The notes: a model not told the origin generated them from the sequence alone. A stretch of DNA of 64,000 bases from Marmoricola sp. Leaf446 (GCF_001424755.1 NZ_LMRF01000003.1:72759-136758); one strand, 5' to 3'; counted from the stretch's first letter, positions 29,919 to 38,343 are shown. Translations and numbers: made by a program.

Positions 29919-31238
29919 TCACTCCTGCTGGTAGGTGTCGGGCACCCCGTCGCCGTCGAGGTCGACGCGGTCGGCCTCCGCGATCCGGCGGTACGCCGTG
30001 TCCCGCGACCGCAGCACGACCGCGGCCAGCGTCGCCGCGAGGACCGAGCCGGTCAGCACCGCCACCTTGACGTGGTCGTCGCGACCGCTGCCCTGGCCGT
30101 AGGCCAGCTCGCCGATGAGGAGCGAGACCGTGAACCCGATCCCGGCGAGGACAGCGACCCCGAGCACGTCGAGCCAGCGCAGGTCGGGGTCGAGGTCGGC
30201 GCGGGTGAGCCGCGCGACGACGTACGTCGTGCCGAGGATCCCCACCGGCTTGCCGAGCACCAGCCCCGCGACGATGCCGAGCGCGACCGGGTCGGACAGC
30301 GAGCCCACCAGTCCGCTCCAACCGCCGACCACGACCCCGCAGGCGGAGAACGCGAACACCGGCACCGCGACCCCCGCCGACAGCGGCCGGACCCGGTGCT
30401 CGAGGTGCTCGGCCAGTCCCGGACCCGCGTCGGGTCCGCCTGCCGCGGCGCTGCGCAGCACCGGCACGGTGAAGCCGAGCACCACCCCGGCCACGGTGGC
30501 GTGCACGCCCGACTCGTGGACCAGCCCCCAGGCGAGCACCGCGAGGGGCAGCAGCAACCAGGGCGAGCGGACCCGGCGCTGCACCAGCCAGCCGAAGCCC
30601 GCGATCGGCACCAGCGCGAGCAGGAGCGGCAGGGCTTGCAGGTCGGCGGTGTAGAAGACCGCGATCACGGTGACCGCCAGCAGGTCGTCGACCACCGCCA
30701 GCGTCAGCAGGAAGGTGCGCAGCGCGGTCGGGAGGTGGTTGCCGATGACGGCCAGCACCGCCAGCGCGAACGCGATGTCGGTCGCGGTGGGGATCGCCCA
30801 GCCCCGCACCGCGCCGTCGCCCGCCCGCAGCGTCACGGCGACGAAGACCAGGGCCGGGACCACCATGCCGCCGACCGCGGCCAGCACCGGAAGCGCCGCC
30901 CGGCGTGGGTCGCGCAGGTCGCCGGCGACGAACTCGCGCTTGAGCTCCAGGCCGACCACGAAGAAGAACACCGCCAGCAGGCCGTCGGCGGCCCAGGTGC
31001 CGAGCGAGAGGTCGAGGTGCAGGGCCGCCGGGCCGACGACGGTGTCGCGCAGCGCGAGGTAGGACCCGCCCGCCGGCGAGTTGGCCCACACCAGGGCCAC
31101 GACGGTCGCGAGCAGGAGCAGCGCTCCACCGACCGTCTCGCGGCGCAGCACGTCGGCCACGCGGGTGGTCTCGGCCCACGACCCACGGCCGAGCAGGGTG
31201 CGGCGGCGGGACGGGGGTCCGGAGGGGGTGGACGGCAC
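29919..31238 (-). CDS. nhaA: Na+/H+ antiporter NhaA
   Basis: 439-residue NhaA with about 12 membrane helices. The ion-binding Asp pair is D184-D185 (VVDDLLAVT), and D154 in [10 protein letters not shown] matches the third essential Asp of E. coli NhaA. It expels Na+ for H+ at alkaline pH. The GTG start at 31238 has a GAGGAG ribosome site. The last 18 residues ([18 protein letters not shown]) form an unusual cytoplasmic tail resembling a DxDxDG calcium loop. Confidence 0.93.
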   Translation of the reverse strand: MPSTPSGPPSRRRTLLGRGSWAETTRVADVLRRETVGGALLLLATVVALVWANSPAGGSYLALRDTVVGPAALHLDLSLGTWAADGLLAVFFFVVGLELKREFVAGDLRDPRRAALPVLAAVGGMVVPALVFVAVTLRAGDGAVRGWAIPTATDIAFALAVLAVIGNHLPTALRTFLLTLAVVDDLLAVTVIAVFYTADLQALPLLLALVPIAGFGWLVQRRVRSPWLLLPLAVLAWGLVHESGVHATVAGVVLGFTVPVLRSAAAGGPDAGPGLAEHLEHRVRPLSAGVAVPVFAFSACGVVVGGWSGLVGSLSDPVALGIVAGLVLGKPVGILGTTYVVARLTRADLDPDLRWLDVLGVAVLAGIGFTVSLLIGELAYGQGSGRDDHVKVAVLTGSVLAATLAAVVLRSRDTAYRRIAEADRVDLDGDGVPDTYQQE

Positions 31239-31342
31239 AGGGTCTCCTCGGGGCAGGTCGGCACTCGTCGCCGACCAGGCTTCCCGGCACACCACGGCCA
31301 TCCTACGGACCGACCGGCACGACCGGTCGCCCCCGGGAACGA

Positions 31343-31380
31343 CGACGCCCCGCCCCCGGCGGACCGGGGACGGGGCGTCG
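31343..31380. terminator. Strong hairpin between csbD and nhaA
   Basis: 17-nt arms with one mismatch (CGACGCCCCG-C-CCCCGG against CCGGGG-A-CGGGGCGTCG) and a CGGA loop. It lies 14 nt after the csbD stop in the minus-strand direction, and probably terminates csbD before nhaA. Confidence 0.7.
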
Positions 31381-31394
31381 CTGCGAGGTGGAGG

Positions 31395-31568
31395 TCAGCC
31401 CTTGAAGGCGTCCTTCACGTTCTCGCCGGCCTGCTTGGTGGAGGCCTTGGTCTGGTCGGCCTTGCCCTCGGCCTTGAGCTGGTCGTCGTTCTTGGCGTCG
31501 CCCAGCGCCTCCTTGGCCTTGCCCTTGAGGTCTTCCGCGGTGTTCTTGGCCTTGTCGGCGAGTCCCAT
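31395..31568 (-). CDS. CsbD-family stress protein
   Basis: 57-residue hydrophilic Lys/Ala/Asp-rich protein matching the CsbD family (DKAKNTAEDLKGKAKEALGDA, then GKADQTK). CsbD proteins are sigma-B-type general-stress products in Gram-positives and are predicted to be natively unfolded. It lies immediately beside the Asp23/AmaP cluster, consistent with a shared stress regulon. The ATG at 31568 has an AGAGGAACC site. Confidence 0.88.
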   Translation of the reverse strand: MGLADKAKNTAEDLKGKAKEALGDAKNDDQLKAEGKADQTKASTKQAGENVKDAFKG

Positions 31569-31633
31569 GATGGTTCCTCTCGTGTCGGGTGTTGGTTGGT
31601 GCGTTCCCCAAACGTCCGGATCCGAACGTGTGG

Positions 31634-32203
31634 TCAGTGGGCGCGGACGAGTCCGCGGCTGCGTGCGGCGACCCGGAGCTCGACGCTGCAGCGCACGTCG
31701 TCCCGGTCGAGCACCTCCCGCAGCTGCGCCGACACGAGGTCGGCCCGCCGCGCGACGACGCCGAGGTCGGCGTCGGGCTCGATGGTGGCGGTGAGGCGGG
31801 CCACCAGCTGGCCGCGGTCGCGGACGACCGTGCCCCGGGCGCTGCGCACGCCGATGGTGTCGGCCAGCGCGTCGGCGGCCGCGCCGGCGACCTGACCCGC
31901 GTTGACGTCGAGGCGGCCACCGGAGCCGGAGCCGGTGAGGTGCAGCCGGGAGACCGTGGGCCGACCCAGGTGGGCCAGGATCCAGCGCAGGCCGAGCAGC
32001 GCCAGGACGACGCCGACGAGGGCGGCGACCCACGGGAACCAGGCGGCCTCGACCGCGTCCCGCACGACCGCGAGGTCGAGCCGGTCGCCGAACGGGCTGC
32101 GCCCGCTCCACCAGTACGCCGCGGCGGCACCCCCCGCGAGCAGCAGCAGCGCGAGCAGCAGCGTGGCGAGGCGGTCGACGAGCAGGGTGCGTCGGGAGGT
32201 CAT
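31634..32203 (-). CDS. Alkaline-shock membrane anchor AmaP-like protein
   Basis: 189 residues with two N-terminal membrane helices (about 9-29 and 53-74) in a hairpin, then a cytoplasmic domain (GGRLDVNAGQVAGAAADALADTIGVR) resembling the part of AmaP that recruits Asp23 to the membrane. Its ATG overlaps the preceding DUF6286-like gene's stop by 4 nt. It is the last gene of the Asp23 operon. Assignment to AmaP is by architecture and context. Confidence 0.72.
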   Translation of the reverse strand: MTSRRTLLVDRLATLLLALLLLAGGAAAAYWWSGRSPFGDRLDLAVVRDAVEAAWFPWVAALVGVVLALLGLRWILAHLGRPTVSRLHLTGSGSGGRLDVNAGQVAGAAADALADTIGVRSARGTVVRDRGQLVARLTATIEPDADLGVVARRADLVSAQLREVLDRDDVRCSVELRVAARSRGLVRAH

Positions 32204-32787
32204 GACACTCCTTCGTTGCGGACGGAGACCGAGAGCCGGGGGCCGTGCTGCAGCGCGCGCAGCGTCGGCTGGAGCCGGGACTCGATGTCGGATCGGATGG
32301 CGGCGTCGCGGTCCTTGGCGGCCACGCTGGTGGCGACCACGCGGAGCTTGCGGCGCGAGGCCCTGACGTCCACGTCGGTCACGCCATCCGTGCCCTCGAC
32401 CGCGGCCTTGGCCACCCGGGAGAGGTCGCCGGTGCGCAGTCGCACGCCGGTCGTCGCGTCGAGCTCGATGGCCTTGCGGGGGCGGCGCTTGAAGGCGATG
32501 GGCAGCACCAGCAGTCCGAGCAGGATGGCGACGACCGCCACGACGAGGACGACCGGGGTGTCGGAGGCGGTGCCGTCGACGGCGTCGACGGCGCTCGTGG
32601 TCCACGGGGCCTGGCTGATCGCGCCGGTGCTGCTCAGCAGCGCCTGGACGCCGACGGCGCCGAGCGCGATCAGGCCGAGGGCGACGAGCTGGGCGACGAG
32701 CGGCGAGGCGCCGACCCCGACGGGCGGCTTGGACGCGCGCAGGGCGTCGTCCGCCGGTGGGCGGGTCTCGCTCGCGGACTGGGTCAT
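32200..32787 (-). CDS. DUF6286-like membrane protein of the Asp23 cluster
   Basis: 195 residues: hydrophilic N-terminus, two membrane helices (about 29-50 and 78-97), and a C-terminal domain with TGVRLRTGDLSRVAKAAVEGTDGV followed by DVDVRASRRKLRVVATS. This resembles the DUF6286 proteins found beside Asp23 in actinobacteria. The ferredoxin-like C-terminus has the beta-alpha-beta feel of Asp23 domains. Stop and start codons overlap with the AmaP-like gene. Confidence 0.7.
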   Translation of the reverse strand: MTQSASETRPPADDALRASKPPVGVGASPLVAQLVALGLIALGAVGVQALLSSTGAISQAPWTTSAVDAVDGTASDTPVVLVVAVVAILLGLLVLPIAFKRRPRKAIELDATTGVRLRTGDLSRVAKAAVEGTDGVTDVDVRASRRKLRVVATSVAAKDRDAAIRSDIESRLQPTLRALQHGPRLSVSVRNEGVS

Positions 32788-32821
32788 GACGAGAGGTCCT
32801 CTCGGGTGGTGGGGGGCCGCG

Positions 32822-33190
32822 TCACAGGACGCGGCGGGACGGGGCGGTGCTGTGGACCACGTCGGCGACGGTGACGTCGACCGCCGTGACCTCGACACCG
32901 GCGAGGGTGTGGACCCGCTCCCCGACGTGGTCGCGGACGCGTGCGGCGAGCACCGGCAGGGAGGTGGGCCAGATCGCCCCGACCTCGACGGCGATGCGCG
33001 AGGTGCTGCCGGCCACGACGGCCTCCGCGCTGGGGAGCTTGCCGCGCACGAGGCGGCCGAAGCCACCGCGGCTGTCGACGGTCGACTCGACCTCCGCCGC
33101 GGCGGCCGAGGCGATGCGCTCCACGACCCGGTCGGCGATGACCGTGCGGCCGCGCTCCTCGGGGGCGGGCAGGGTCTCTACCTCAGCCAC
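32822..33190 (-). CDS. Asp23/Gls24-family envelope stress protein (second copy)
   Basis: 122 residues of the Asp23 fold: GRTVIADRVVERIASAAAAEVE opening, central IAVEVGAIWPTSLPVLAARVRDHVGERVHTLAGVEVTAVDVTVADV. The GTG start at 33190 overlaps the preceding small membrane gene by 8 nt. Asp23 proteins form membrane-associated filaments or networks tied to cell-envelope stress in firmicutes; the actinobacterial role is little studied. Confidence 0.82.
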   Translation of the reverse strand: MAEVETLPAPEERGRTVIADRVVERIASAAAAEVESTVDSRGGFGRLVRGKLPSAEAVVAGSTSRIAVEVGAIWPTSLPVLAARVRDHVGERVHTLAGVEVTAVDVTVADVVHSTAPSRRVL

Positions 33191-33362
33191 GGTCGCGCTT
33201 CCCGAAGACCTGGCTGAGGTCGACCTCGCCGTCGAAGTGACCGCCGATCACGTAGCCGGCGGTGCCGAGGACGAGCGCGATCAGGAAGCCGACGAGGCCG
33301 CCGGCGGCGGCGGCGATGGCCAGCAGCAGGCCGGCGATGAGGCCGATGGTGGAGGTGGTCAT
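33183..33362 (-). CDS. Small two-helix membrane protein (DUF2273-like)
   Basis: 59 residues. Two closely spaced hydrophobic helices with glycine hinges (about 5-20 and 22-40) are followed by an acidic-basic tail ending GEVDLSQVFGKRDRG. Small DUF2273-type proteins accompany Asp23 genes in many Gram-positives, and the size and place fit. The ATG at 33362 follows an AGGAG site; the stop overlaps the next Asp23 gene. Confidence 0.75.
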   Translation of the reverse strand: MTTSTIGLIAGLLLAIAAAAGGLVGFLIALVLGTAGYVIGGHFDGEVDLSQVFGKRDRG

Positions 33363-33413
33363 GTCAGGGGCTCCTTGTGGTGGGACGAGTGGGGGTCGAG
33401 CAGGTGGTGCAGG

Positions 33414-33731
33414 TCAGATGTCGGTCCAGCGGCGGGCGCCGGGCCAGCCCGGTGGCAGCCGCGAGCGCAGCTGCCGGGTGCCTCGGCTGACCGTGCGTCG
33501 GGCCCGGGTGGCCCGTCGGGCCAGTGGCTGCCAGCGGCCGGGCGGCCGGAGCCCGACCTCGGGCACGGTGTCCGCGGGAGCGTCGTACGCCGCGTCCACC
33601 GCCGCGAGCTCGCGCCGCAGCACCTCGGGATCGCCGCCGACGTCGGGGTGGTGCCGACGGATGACGGCGCGCCGGGCCGCGGCCCGGGCCCTCTCGGACC
33701 CGGGCGACGCGGCCCCGCGACGGTCGGTCAC
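33414..33731 (-). CDS. Minimal J-domain-like protein in the Asp23 cluster
   Basis: 105 residues. The N-terminal third matches helix II-loop-helix III of a DnaJ J domain: ARAAARRAVIRRHHPDVGGDPE followed by LAAVDAAYD, with the HPD tripeptide at residues 28-30. Helix I is missing or highly diverged. The rest is a strongly basic Arg-rich tail (RRATRARRTVSRGTRQLRSRL) that could bind membrane phosphates or nucleic acid. GTG start at 33731 with 4-nt overlap to the upstream gene, so it is part of the operon. The function is a guess: recruitment of DnaK to the Asp23 system. Confidence 0.65.
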   Translation of the reverse strand: MTDRRGAASPGSERARAAARRAVIRRHHPDVGGDPEVLRRELAAVDAAYDAPADTVPEVGLRPPGRWQPLARRATRARRTVSRGTRQLRSRLPPGWPGARRWTDI

Positions 33732-34036
33732 GCCGGGGACACGTCCTCGACGACGACGTGGACCTCGTCACCGGTGACCGCCTCGACGGCGGTGCGCACC
33801 TGCGTGGCCGCCTCGAGGATCGCCGTGCCCATGGCGACGGTGACGTGCACCTCGGTGATGCCGTCGCGCTGCCGGACCCCGGCGACGCGGCGCCCGGGCA
33901 GGTAGGTCGCGACCTCGCCGTAGGAGCCGGCGTGGAGACCGGTGACGCCCGGGACGCGGACGACCGCGTCGGCCACCCGGTCCACGGGGTCCGGCTCCAC
34001 GGGCTCCGGCTCGACCGGCAGCTCGGAGGACGTCAC
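33728..34036 (-). CDS. Asp23-like small protein (third copy)
   Basis: 102 residues: a Pro/Glu-rich N-terminus, then an Asp23-like unit (VADAVVRVPGVTGLHAGSYGEVATYLPGRRVAGV and TEVHVTVAMGTAILEAATQVRTAVEAVTG). The GTG at 34036 overlaps the stop of the canonical Asp23 gene by 4 nt, and its own stop overlaps the J-domain-like gene start. It is the smallest of the Asp23-like members of the cluster. Confidence 0.75.
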   Translation of the reverse strand: MTSSELPVEPEPVEPDPVDRVADAVVRVPGVTGLHAGSYGEVATYLPGRRVAGVRQRDGITEVHVTVAMGTAILEAATQVRTAVEAVTGDEVHVVVEDVSPA

Positions 34037-34473
34037 TGGACGCGCGGCTCGCTCGAGGTGTCCTCGGTGCGCTCCTCGGTCTCCAGGTGCACGTCCTGGA
34101 TCTCGATGTTGACCTCGGTGACCTCGAGGCCGGTCATCCGCTCGATGGAGGAGATGACGTTGCGGCGGATGCCGGTGGCCAGGTCGGCCAGGCTCACGCC
34201 GTACTCCGCGACGAGCTGCACGTCGACCGCGGCCTGACGCTCGCCGACCTCGACCGAGACGCCCTGGGAGTGGTTGGTGCTGCTGCCGGGGATGCGCTCG
34301 CGCAGCGCGCCGACGGCGCGGGCGGCGCCGCCACCGAGGGCGTGCACGCCGGCGACCTCGCGGGCGGCGATGCCGGCGATCTTCGACACGACGGTGTCGG
34401 CGATCGTGGTGCGGCCGTCCTTGCCCACCAGGGCGTTGGCGGTGGTGCTCTTCTCTACGGACTTCTCGGTCAT
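34033..34473 (-). CDS. Asp23/Gls24-family envelope stress response protein
   Basis: 146 residues, the canonical Asp23 member: GRTTIADTVVSKIAGIAAREVAGVHALGGG, then VSVEVGERQAAVDVQLVAEYGVSLADLATGIRRNVISSIERMTGLEVTEVNIEIQDVHLE. The ATG at 34473 follows an AGGAAGGAC site. It is first in a seven-gene minus-strand operon (Asp23, Asp23-like, J-like, DUF2273-like, Asp23, DUF6286-like, AmaP-like) and is divergent from a sigma factor gene, which may control it. Confidence 0.9.
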   Translation of the reverse strand: MTEKSVEKSTTANALVGKDGRTTIADTVVSKIAGIAAREVAGVHALGGGAARAVGALRERIPGSSTNHSQGVSVEVGERQAAVDVQLVAEYGVSLADLATGIRRNVISSIERMTGLEVTEVNIEIQDVHLETEERTEDTSSEPRVQ

Positions 34474-34644
34474 GGGATCCGTCCTTCCTGGGACGTCGTG
34501 TGGTGTACGCAGGTTGGACGGGCCGAGGTCGCGAATCGTCACGCGGACGTGACCCAGCTCACACCTGCATGTTCCGTACCGCCCAGGGCACCCCTAGGGT
34601 CGTGACGAGGGCGCCGCACACCCGTGCGGCGGAGGAGGACGACG

Positions 34645-35241
34645 GTGTCCGACGAGGGTGAGGCGACGGCCGACGTCGCCGCGGCCACGCAGCAGGCGCT
34701 CGCCCGGCGCGCCGGGCTCGGCGACCGGGTGGCCTACGAGGAGCTGTTCCGGCGGCTGTTCCCCTCGACCTACCGGTTCGCGCTGCGCATGCTCGACCAC
34801 GAGGCCGCCCTGGCCGACGACGCCGTCCAGGAGGCCTGGGTCAAGGCGTGGCGCGGGCTCCCGGACTTCCGCGGCACCTCGAGCTTCTCCACCTGGTTGT
34901 TCTCGATCGTCTCCCGCGAGGCCCTGGAGGTACGCCGCCGCCGCCGGCCGGTCGCGGTGAACAGCGAGATCCTCGAGCCGATCATCGACCGCTCCACCCA
35001 CCGCGCCGCCGCCTCGCAGGACCCGGCCCAGTCGGTGCTGGCCGCCGAGCTGTGGGAGACGCTCAACCTCGCCCTGCTCGAACTACCGTGGCGACAGCGG
35101 GCCAGCTGGCTGCTGCGCGAGCTCGAGGGGTTCTCCTACGACGAGATCGCGCGGGTACTGGACACCACCCCCGGGGTCGTCCGCGGCCAGCTGCACCGGG
35201 CCCGACGAACCCTCGCGATCAGGATGGAGCAGTGGCGATGA
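34645..35241 (+). CDS. ECF-type RNA polymerase sigma factor
   Basis: 198 residues with region 2 (ALRMLDHEAALADDAVQEAWVKAWRGLPDFRG, including the aromatic DNA-melting stretch STWLFSIVSREAL) and region 4 helix-turn-helix (GFSYDEIARVLDTTPGVVRGQLHRARRTL). No region 1.1 or 3 is present, so it is an ECF (group 4) sigma factor. The GTG at 34645 has a strong GGAGGAGG site. It is divergent from the Asp23 operon, and its stop overlaps the next gene by 4 nt, the usual layout for sigma and partner. Confidence 0.9.
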   Translation: MSDEGEATADVAAATQQALARRAGLGDRVAYEELFRRLFPSTYRFALRMLDHEAALADDAVQEAWVKAWRGLPDFRGTSSFSTWLFSIVSREALEVRRRRRPVAVNSEILEPIIDRSTHRAAASQDPAQSVLAAELWETLNLALLELPWRQRASWLLRELEGFSYDEIARVLDTTPGVVRGQLHRARRTLAIRMEQWR

Positions 35242-35783
35242 GCGCCTCACCGCACCACCACGACGGGTCCACCCCCCTCGACCCCGCCGCCGAGGACGTG
35301 GCCCCGGTCGGCGCCCGCGCGCTCGACGACGCCACCCGGCTGCTGCGCGACCAACCGCCGCACCCCCGGGCGGTGGAGATCGCCGACCAGGTGCTCCAGC
35401 GGTCGCTGCGCACCCCCCGCCCCGCGGAGCTGGTGCGGGGCCGCGGCACGATGTCGTTCCTGCGGGTCTCCTCGCTGGTGCTGGTCGAGCGGCTGCGCGA
35501 GCACGTCGACTCCCACCTCGACGGCGGCGCCGTCGGCCGGGTGCTGCTCGACGTCGAGCGCGACGGCCGGCTCGACGCGGTGACGATCGAGCTGCTGGTG
35601 CGCTACGGCTCCGACATCCTCGTCCTCGGCGACCGGACCCGCCGGCTCGCGGCCGAGGCGCTCACCCAGACGCTGGGGGCCGCGGCCGACGGCACCGAGC
35701 CGGTCACGATGGCGGTCAGCCACGTGCACGTCAGCGACGTCACGGTGGGCGACCCCCACCTGGTGGACCCCAGCGACGAGTAG
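35238..35783 (+). CDS. Asp23-like partner protein of the ECF sigma factor
   Basis: 181 residues: a hydrophilic His/Asp-rich N-terminus, a helical segment (DDATRLLRDQPPHPRAVEIADQVLQRSLR) and a C-terminal Asp23-like domain (VRGRGTMSFLRVSSLVLVERLREHVDS...RLDAVTIELLVRYGSDILVLGDRTRRLAAEALTQ). It is translationally coupled to the sigma factor and carries no membrane helix. It occupies the anti-sigma position, but its similarity to Asp23 rather than known anti-sigma domains is unusual. It may couple envelope state to sigma activity (inference). Confidence 0.7.
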   Translation: MSASPHHHDGSTPLDPAAEDVAPVGARALDDATRLLRDQPPHPRAVEIADQVLQRSLRTPRPAELVRGRGTMSFLRVSSLVLVERLREHVDSHLDGGAVGRVLLDVERDGRLDAVTIELLVRYGSDILVLGDRTRRLAAEALTQTLGAAADGTEPVTMAVSHVHVSDVTVGDPHLVDPSDE

Positions 35784-35805
35784 GCCCGCTCGTTAGGCTG
35801 GTGCG

Positions 35806-36201
35806 ATGCCGACCCTCGAGCTGACCGGTGAGAACTTCGAGTCCAGCGTCGCGGAGCACGACGTGCTCTTCGTCGACTTCTGGGCGAGCTGGTGCGGCCC
35901 GTGCCGCCAGTTCGCCCCCACCTACGAGGCCGCGTCCGAGGCCCATCCCGACCTCGCGTTCGGCTCGGTGAACACCGAGGAGCAGCACGCGCTCGCGGCT
36001 GCCGCGCAGGTGACCTCGATCCCGACGCTGATGGCGTTCCGCGAGGGCATCCTGGTCTTCTCCCAGCCCGGCGCGCTGCCGCCCGCCGCGCTCGACCAGC
36101 TGATCGCCGCGGTGCGCGACCTCGACATGGACGACGTGCGTCGCCAGCTCGCCTCGCAGCAGGGCGAGCAGTCCGAGCAGCAGTCCGGCCAGCAGGGCTA
36201 G
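35806..36201 (+). CDS. Thioredoxin-family protein
   Basis: 131-residue thioredoxin fold with active site WCGPC (C30, C33) in FWASWCGPCRQF and the cis-Pro loop TSIPTL. It has no signal peptide and a Gln/Ser-rich C-terminal tail (EQSEQQSGQQ) not found in standard TrxA. It probably reduces disulfides in the cytoplasm. A methyltransferase gene starts 5 nt after its stop. Confidence 0.9.
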   Translation: MPTLELTGENFESSVAEHDVLFVDFWASWCGPCRQFAPTYEAASEAHPDLAFGSVNTEEQHALAAAAQVTSIPTLMAFREGILVFSQPGALPPAALDQLIAAVRDLDMDDVRRQLASQQGEQSEQQSGQQG

Positions 36202-36205
36202 GCCC

Positions 36206-36820
36206 GTGGACGCCGCCGACTGGGACGCGAGGTACGCCGCGGCGCCGCTCGTGTGGTCCGCCGGACCCAACGCCTTCGTCGAGCGCGACCTCGCCCACCT
36301 GCCACCCGGCAGGGCCCTCGACCTGGCCTGCGGGGAGGGCCGCAACGCCCGGTGGCTGGCCTCCCTCGGCTGGCACGTGACCGCCCTCGACTGGTCGCCG
36401 GTGGCGGTCGGGAAGGGCCGACGCCTGGCCGAGGAGCACGACCCGCCCCTCGACGTCGAGTGGGTGGTGGGCGACGTGCTCACCGCACCGTTGCCCGCCC
36501 CGCTCGACCTCGTGGTGGTGGCCTACCTCCACCTGCCGGAGGCCGAGCGGCGTACGGCGCTGCGCCGGGCGTGGGACGCGCTCGTCCCCGGCGGCACCTT
36601 CCACCTCGTGGGTCACGACACCACCAACCTGACCGAGGGCACCGGCGGGCCGCAGGACCCCGCGGTGCTGTGCAGCGCCGCCGACGTGCTCGACGACCTC
36701 GCGGACGCCGAGGTCGAGGTCGTCCACGCCGACCGGGTGACGCGCACGGTCGCGGCGCCCGACGGGCACGGCGACGCCGGCACGGCGTACGACGCCCTGG
36801 TGCACCTGCGCCGCCGCTGA
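36206..36820 (+). CDS. Class I SAM-dependent methyltransferase
   Basis: 204 residues. The SAM-binding motif I is ALDLACGEGRNARWLASLG, with acidic strand-2 end VTALDWSPVAV and post-motif LDLVVVAYLHL. This fits the tellurite-resistance/thiopurine-type small-molecule methyltransferases (Methyltransf_11/25 group); substrate unknown. The GTG at 36206 starts 5 nt after the thioredoxin gene, so the two are likely co-transcribed. Confidence 0.82.
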   Translation: MDAADWDARYAAAPLVWSAGPNAFVERDLAHLPPGRALDLACGEGRNARWLASLGWHVTALDWSPVAVGKGRRLAEEHDPPLDVEWVVGDVLTAPLPAPLDLVVVAYLHLPEAERRTALRRAWDALVPGGTFHLVGHDTTNLTEGTGGPQDPAVLCSAADVLDDLADAEVEVVHADRVTRTVAAPDGHGDAGTAYDALVHLRRR

Positions 36821-36823
36821 CCC

Positions 36824-38251
36824 TCAGGCGGTCCCGAAGAAGTCCGAGAGCGCGGGCACCCGCCGCAGCACGAACCGGTCCAGCAGCAGCACGACCACGA
36901 GGCTGACGCCGAAGACCGGCAGGAACGCCGCCAGCGCCACCAGACCGACCGCGAGCACCGGCGAGCTGCGCACCGGGAGCCGGCCGCGGGGGGCGCCCAT
37001 CCGGGGGCCCGAGGGCCGCCGTCGCCACCACATCAGCGGCCCGGTCACGCACAGCGCGACCACGCCCACGCAGAACGCCGCGGCGAGCGCCATCGTCCAG
37101 CCGCCGAGGCTGCGGCCCTCGTGGACGCCGATCCCCTGGGAGACGACCTTCGCGAGCAGCGGGTAGTCGTCGTAGCCGTACGTCGACCGCACCTCGCCGT
37201 CGTAGCGGTCGACGTGCACCGTCCGCTCGTCGCTGGGCGCGTCGAAGGCGTAGCCGATCACCGAGAACGTGCCGTCCTCCCCCGACGGCAGCGCAACGGT
37301 CATCGGGTGGCGCAAGCCCTCGCCGTCGGCCACCTCGATCGCGGTGTCGACGTTGGCGACCGCCACGGTCCCGTCCTCGTGGGCCCCCGAACGCGGGACC
37401 TCGCTCGCCCCCATCCCCCACGGCACCTCGGCGTGGCTGTGCGGCAGCGACTCGTCCAGCGTCGAGAGCGGCGCGGACTCGGCCCCGTGGTCGAGGCTCC
37501 ACATCGAGGACCCGGTGGTGGTGGCCAGCTGCTGCACGGTGGCGCCCCACACGCCGGTCCAGGGCAGGCCGGTGACGACCATGAGCAGCAGCCCGACGCC
37601 GACGACCGAGCCGAGCACGCCGTGGCGGGCCCGCAGCCGGGCGCCGCGCCTGCCGGCCCGGGCCCGACGCCTGCGGGCGGCACGGCCGCGCACGAACAGG
37701 TAGTAGCCGGTCAGCGACATCACGATCGCCCAGCAGGTGCCGAGCTCCATCACGAGGTCACCGGGGCGGCCCGACATCAGGTCGGCGTGCAGCCGGATCG
37801 CGTAGCCGCTGAGCGTGGTGTCGGGGTCGCGGTCGCCCAGCACCTCGGCCGTCCAGGGGTCGACGAAGACGTCGCGGCCCTCGCCGTCGGGCATCGTCAC
37901 CGAGACGACGGTGCTGCGGCCCGCATCGCGCGGCTCGGCCAGCGACACCGGCTCGGCGCCGGGGTAGGCCTCCTCGACGGCGCGCAGCTGCCCGGCGTAC
38001 GGCTGGGCTATGTCGGTGCCGGCCGGCCGCTCGACCTGCATCAGCGACGGGTTGAGCACCGGCTCGAGCTGGAACCGGAACAGGTAGATCAACCCGGTGA
38101 CCGAGAGCACGAGCATCACGGGGACGACGACGAACGAGGCGTAGAAGTGCCAGCGCCAGAAGGCGCGGAACAGCCCGCCCGAGGACCGGGCTCGACGGGC
38201 GGGGCGGCGGGTGCGTGCGGGTGGTGCGGTGGGACGGGTCTCGACGGACAC
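36824..38251 (-). CDS. PepSY-associated membrane protein
   Basis: 475 residues with four to five membrane helices (about 30-52, 178-196, 226-248, 388-410, 440-466) and two large extracytoplasmic PepSY regions, the PiuB-like architecture. Such proteins are often iron- or copper-regulated and may reduce or handle metal complexes. The GTG at 38251 has an AGGAG site. An open frame upstream to 38593 covers the next gene antisense and lacks family similarity. Confidence 0.82.
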   Translation of the reverse strand: MSVETRPTAPPARTRRPARRARSSGGLFRAFWRWHFYASFVVVPVMLVLSVTGLIYLFRFQLEPVLNPSLMQVERPAGTDIAQPYAGQLRAVEEAYPGAEPVSLAEPRDAGRSTVVSVTMPDGEGRDVFVDPWTAEVLGDRDPDTTLSGYAIRLHADLMSGRPGDLVMELGTCWAIVMSLTGYYLFVRGRAARRRRARAGRRGARLRARHGVLGSVVGVGLLLMVVTGLPWTGVWGATVQQLATTTGSSMWSLDHGAESAPLSTLDESLPHSHAEVPWGMGASEVPRSGAHEDGTVAVANVDTAIEVADGEGLRHPMTVALPSGEDGTFSVIGYAFDAPSDERTVHVDRYDGEVRSTYGYDDYPLLAKVVSQGIGVHEGRSLGGWTMALAAAFCVGVVALCVTGPLMWWRRRPSGPRMGAPRGRLPVRSSPVLAVGLVALAAFLPVFGVSLVVVLLLDRFVLRRVPALSDFFGTA

Positions 38252-38343
38252 TGGTGTGCTCCTGGCGTGCGGAGGGGACGCGCAGCAGCCGCCGGCCCGG
38301 TCGGTCTCGAGCGGGCGGCGGTGGGGCGCGGAAGGCCTGGGGG

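Noticed and set aside
35238-35783. Classical zinc anti-sigma factor
   Set aside because: No HxxxCxxC motif and no membrane helix; similarity is to Asp23 instead.
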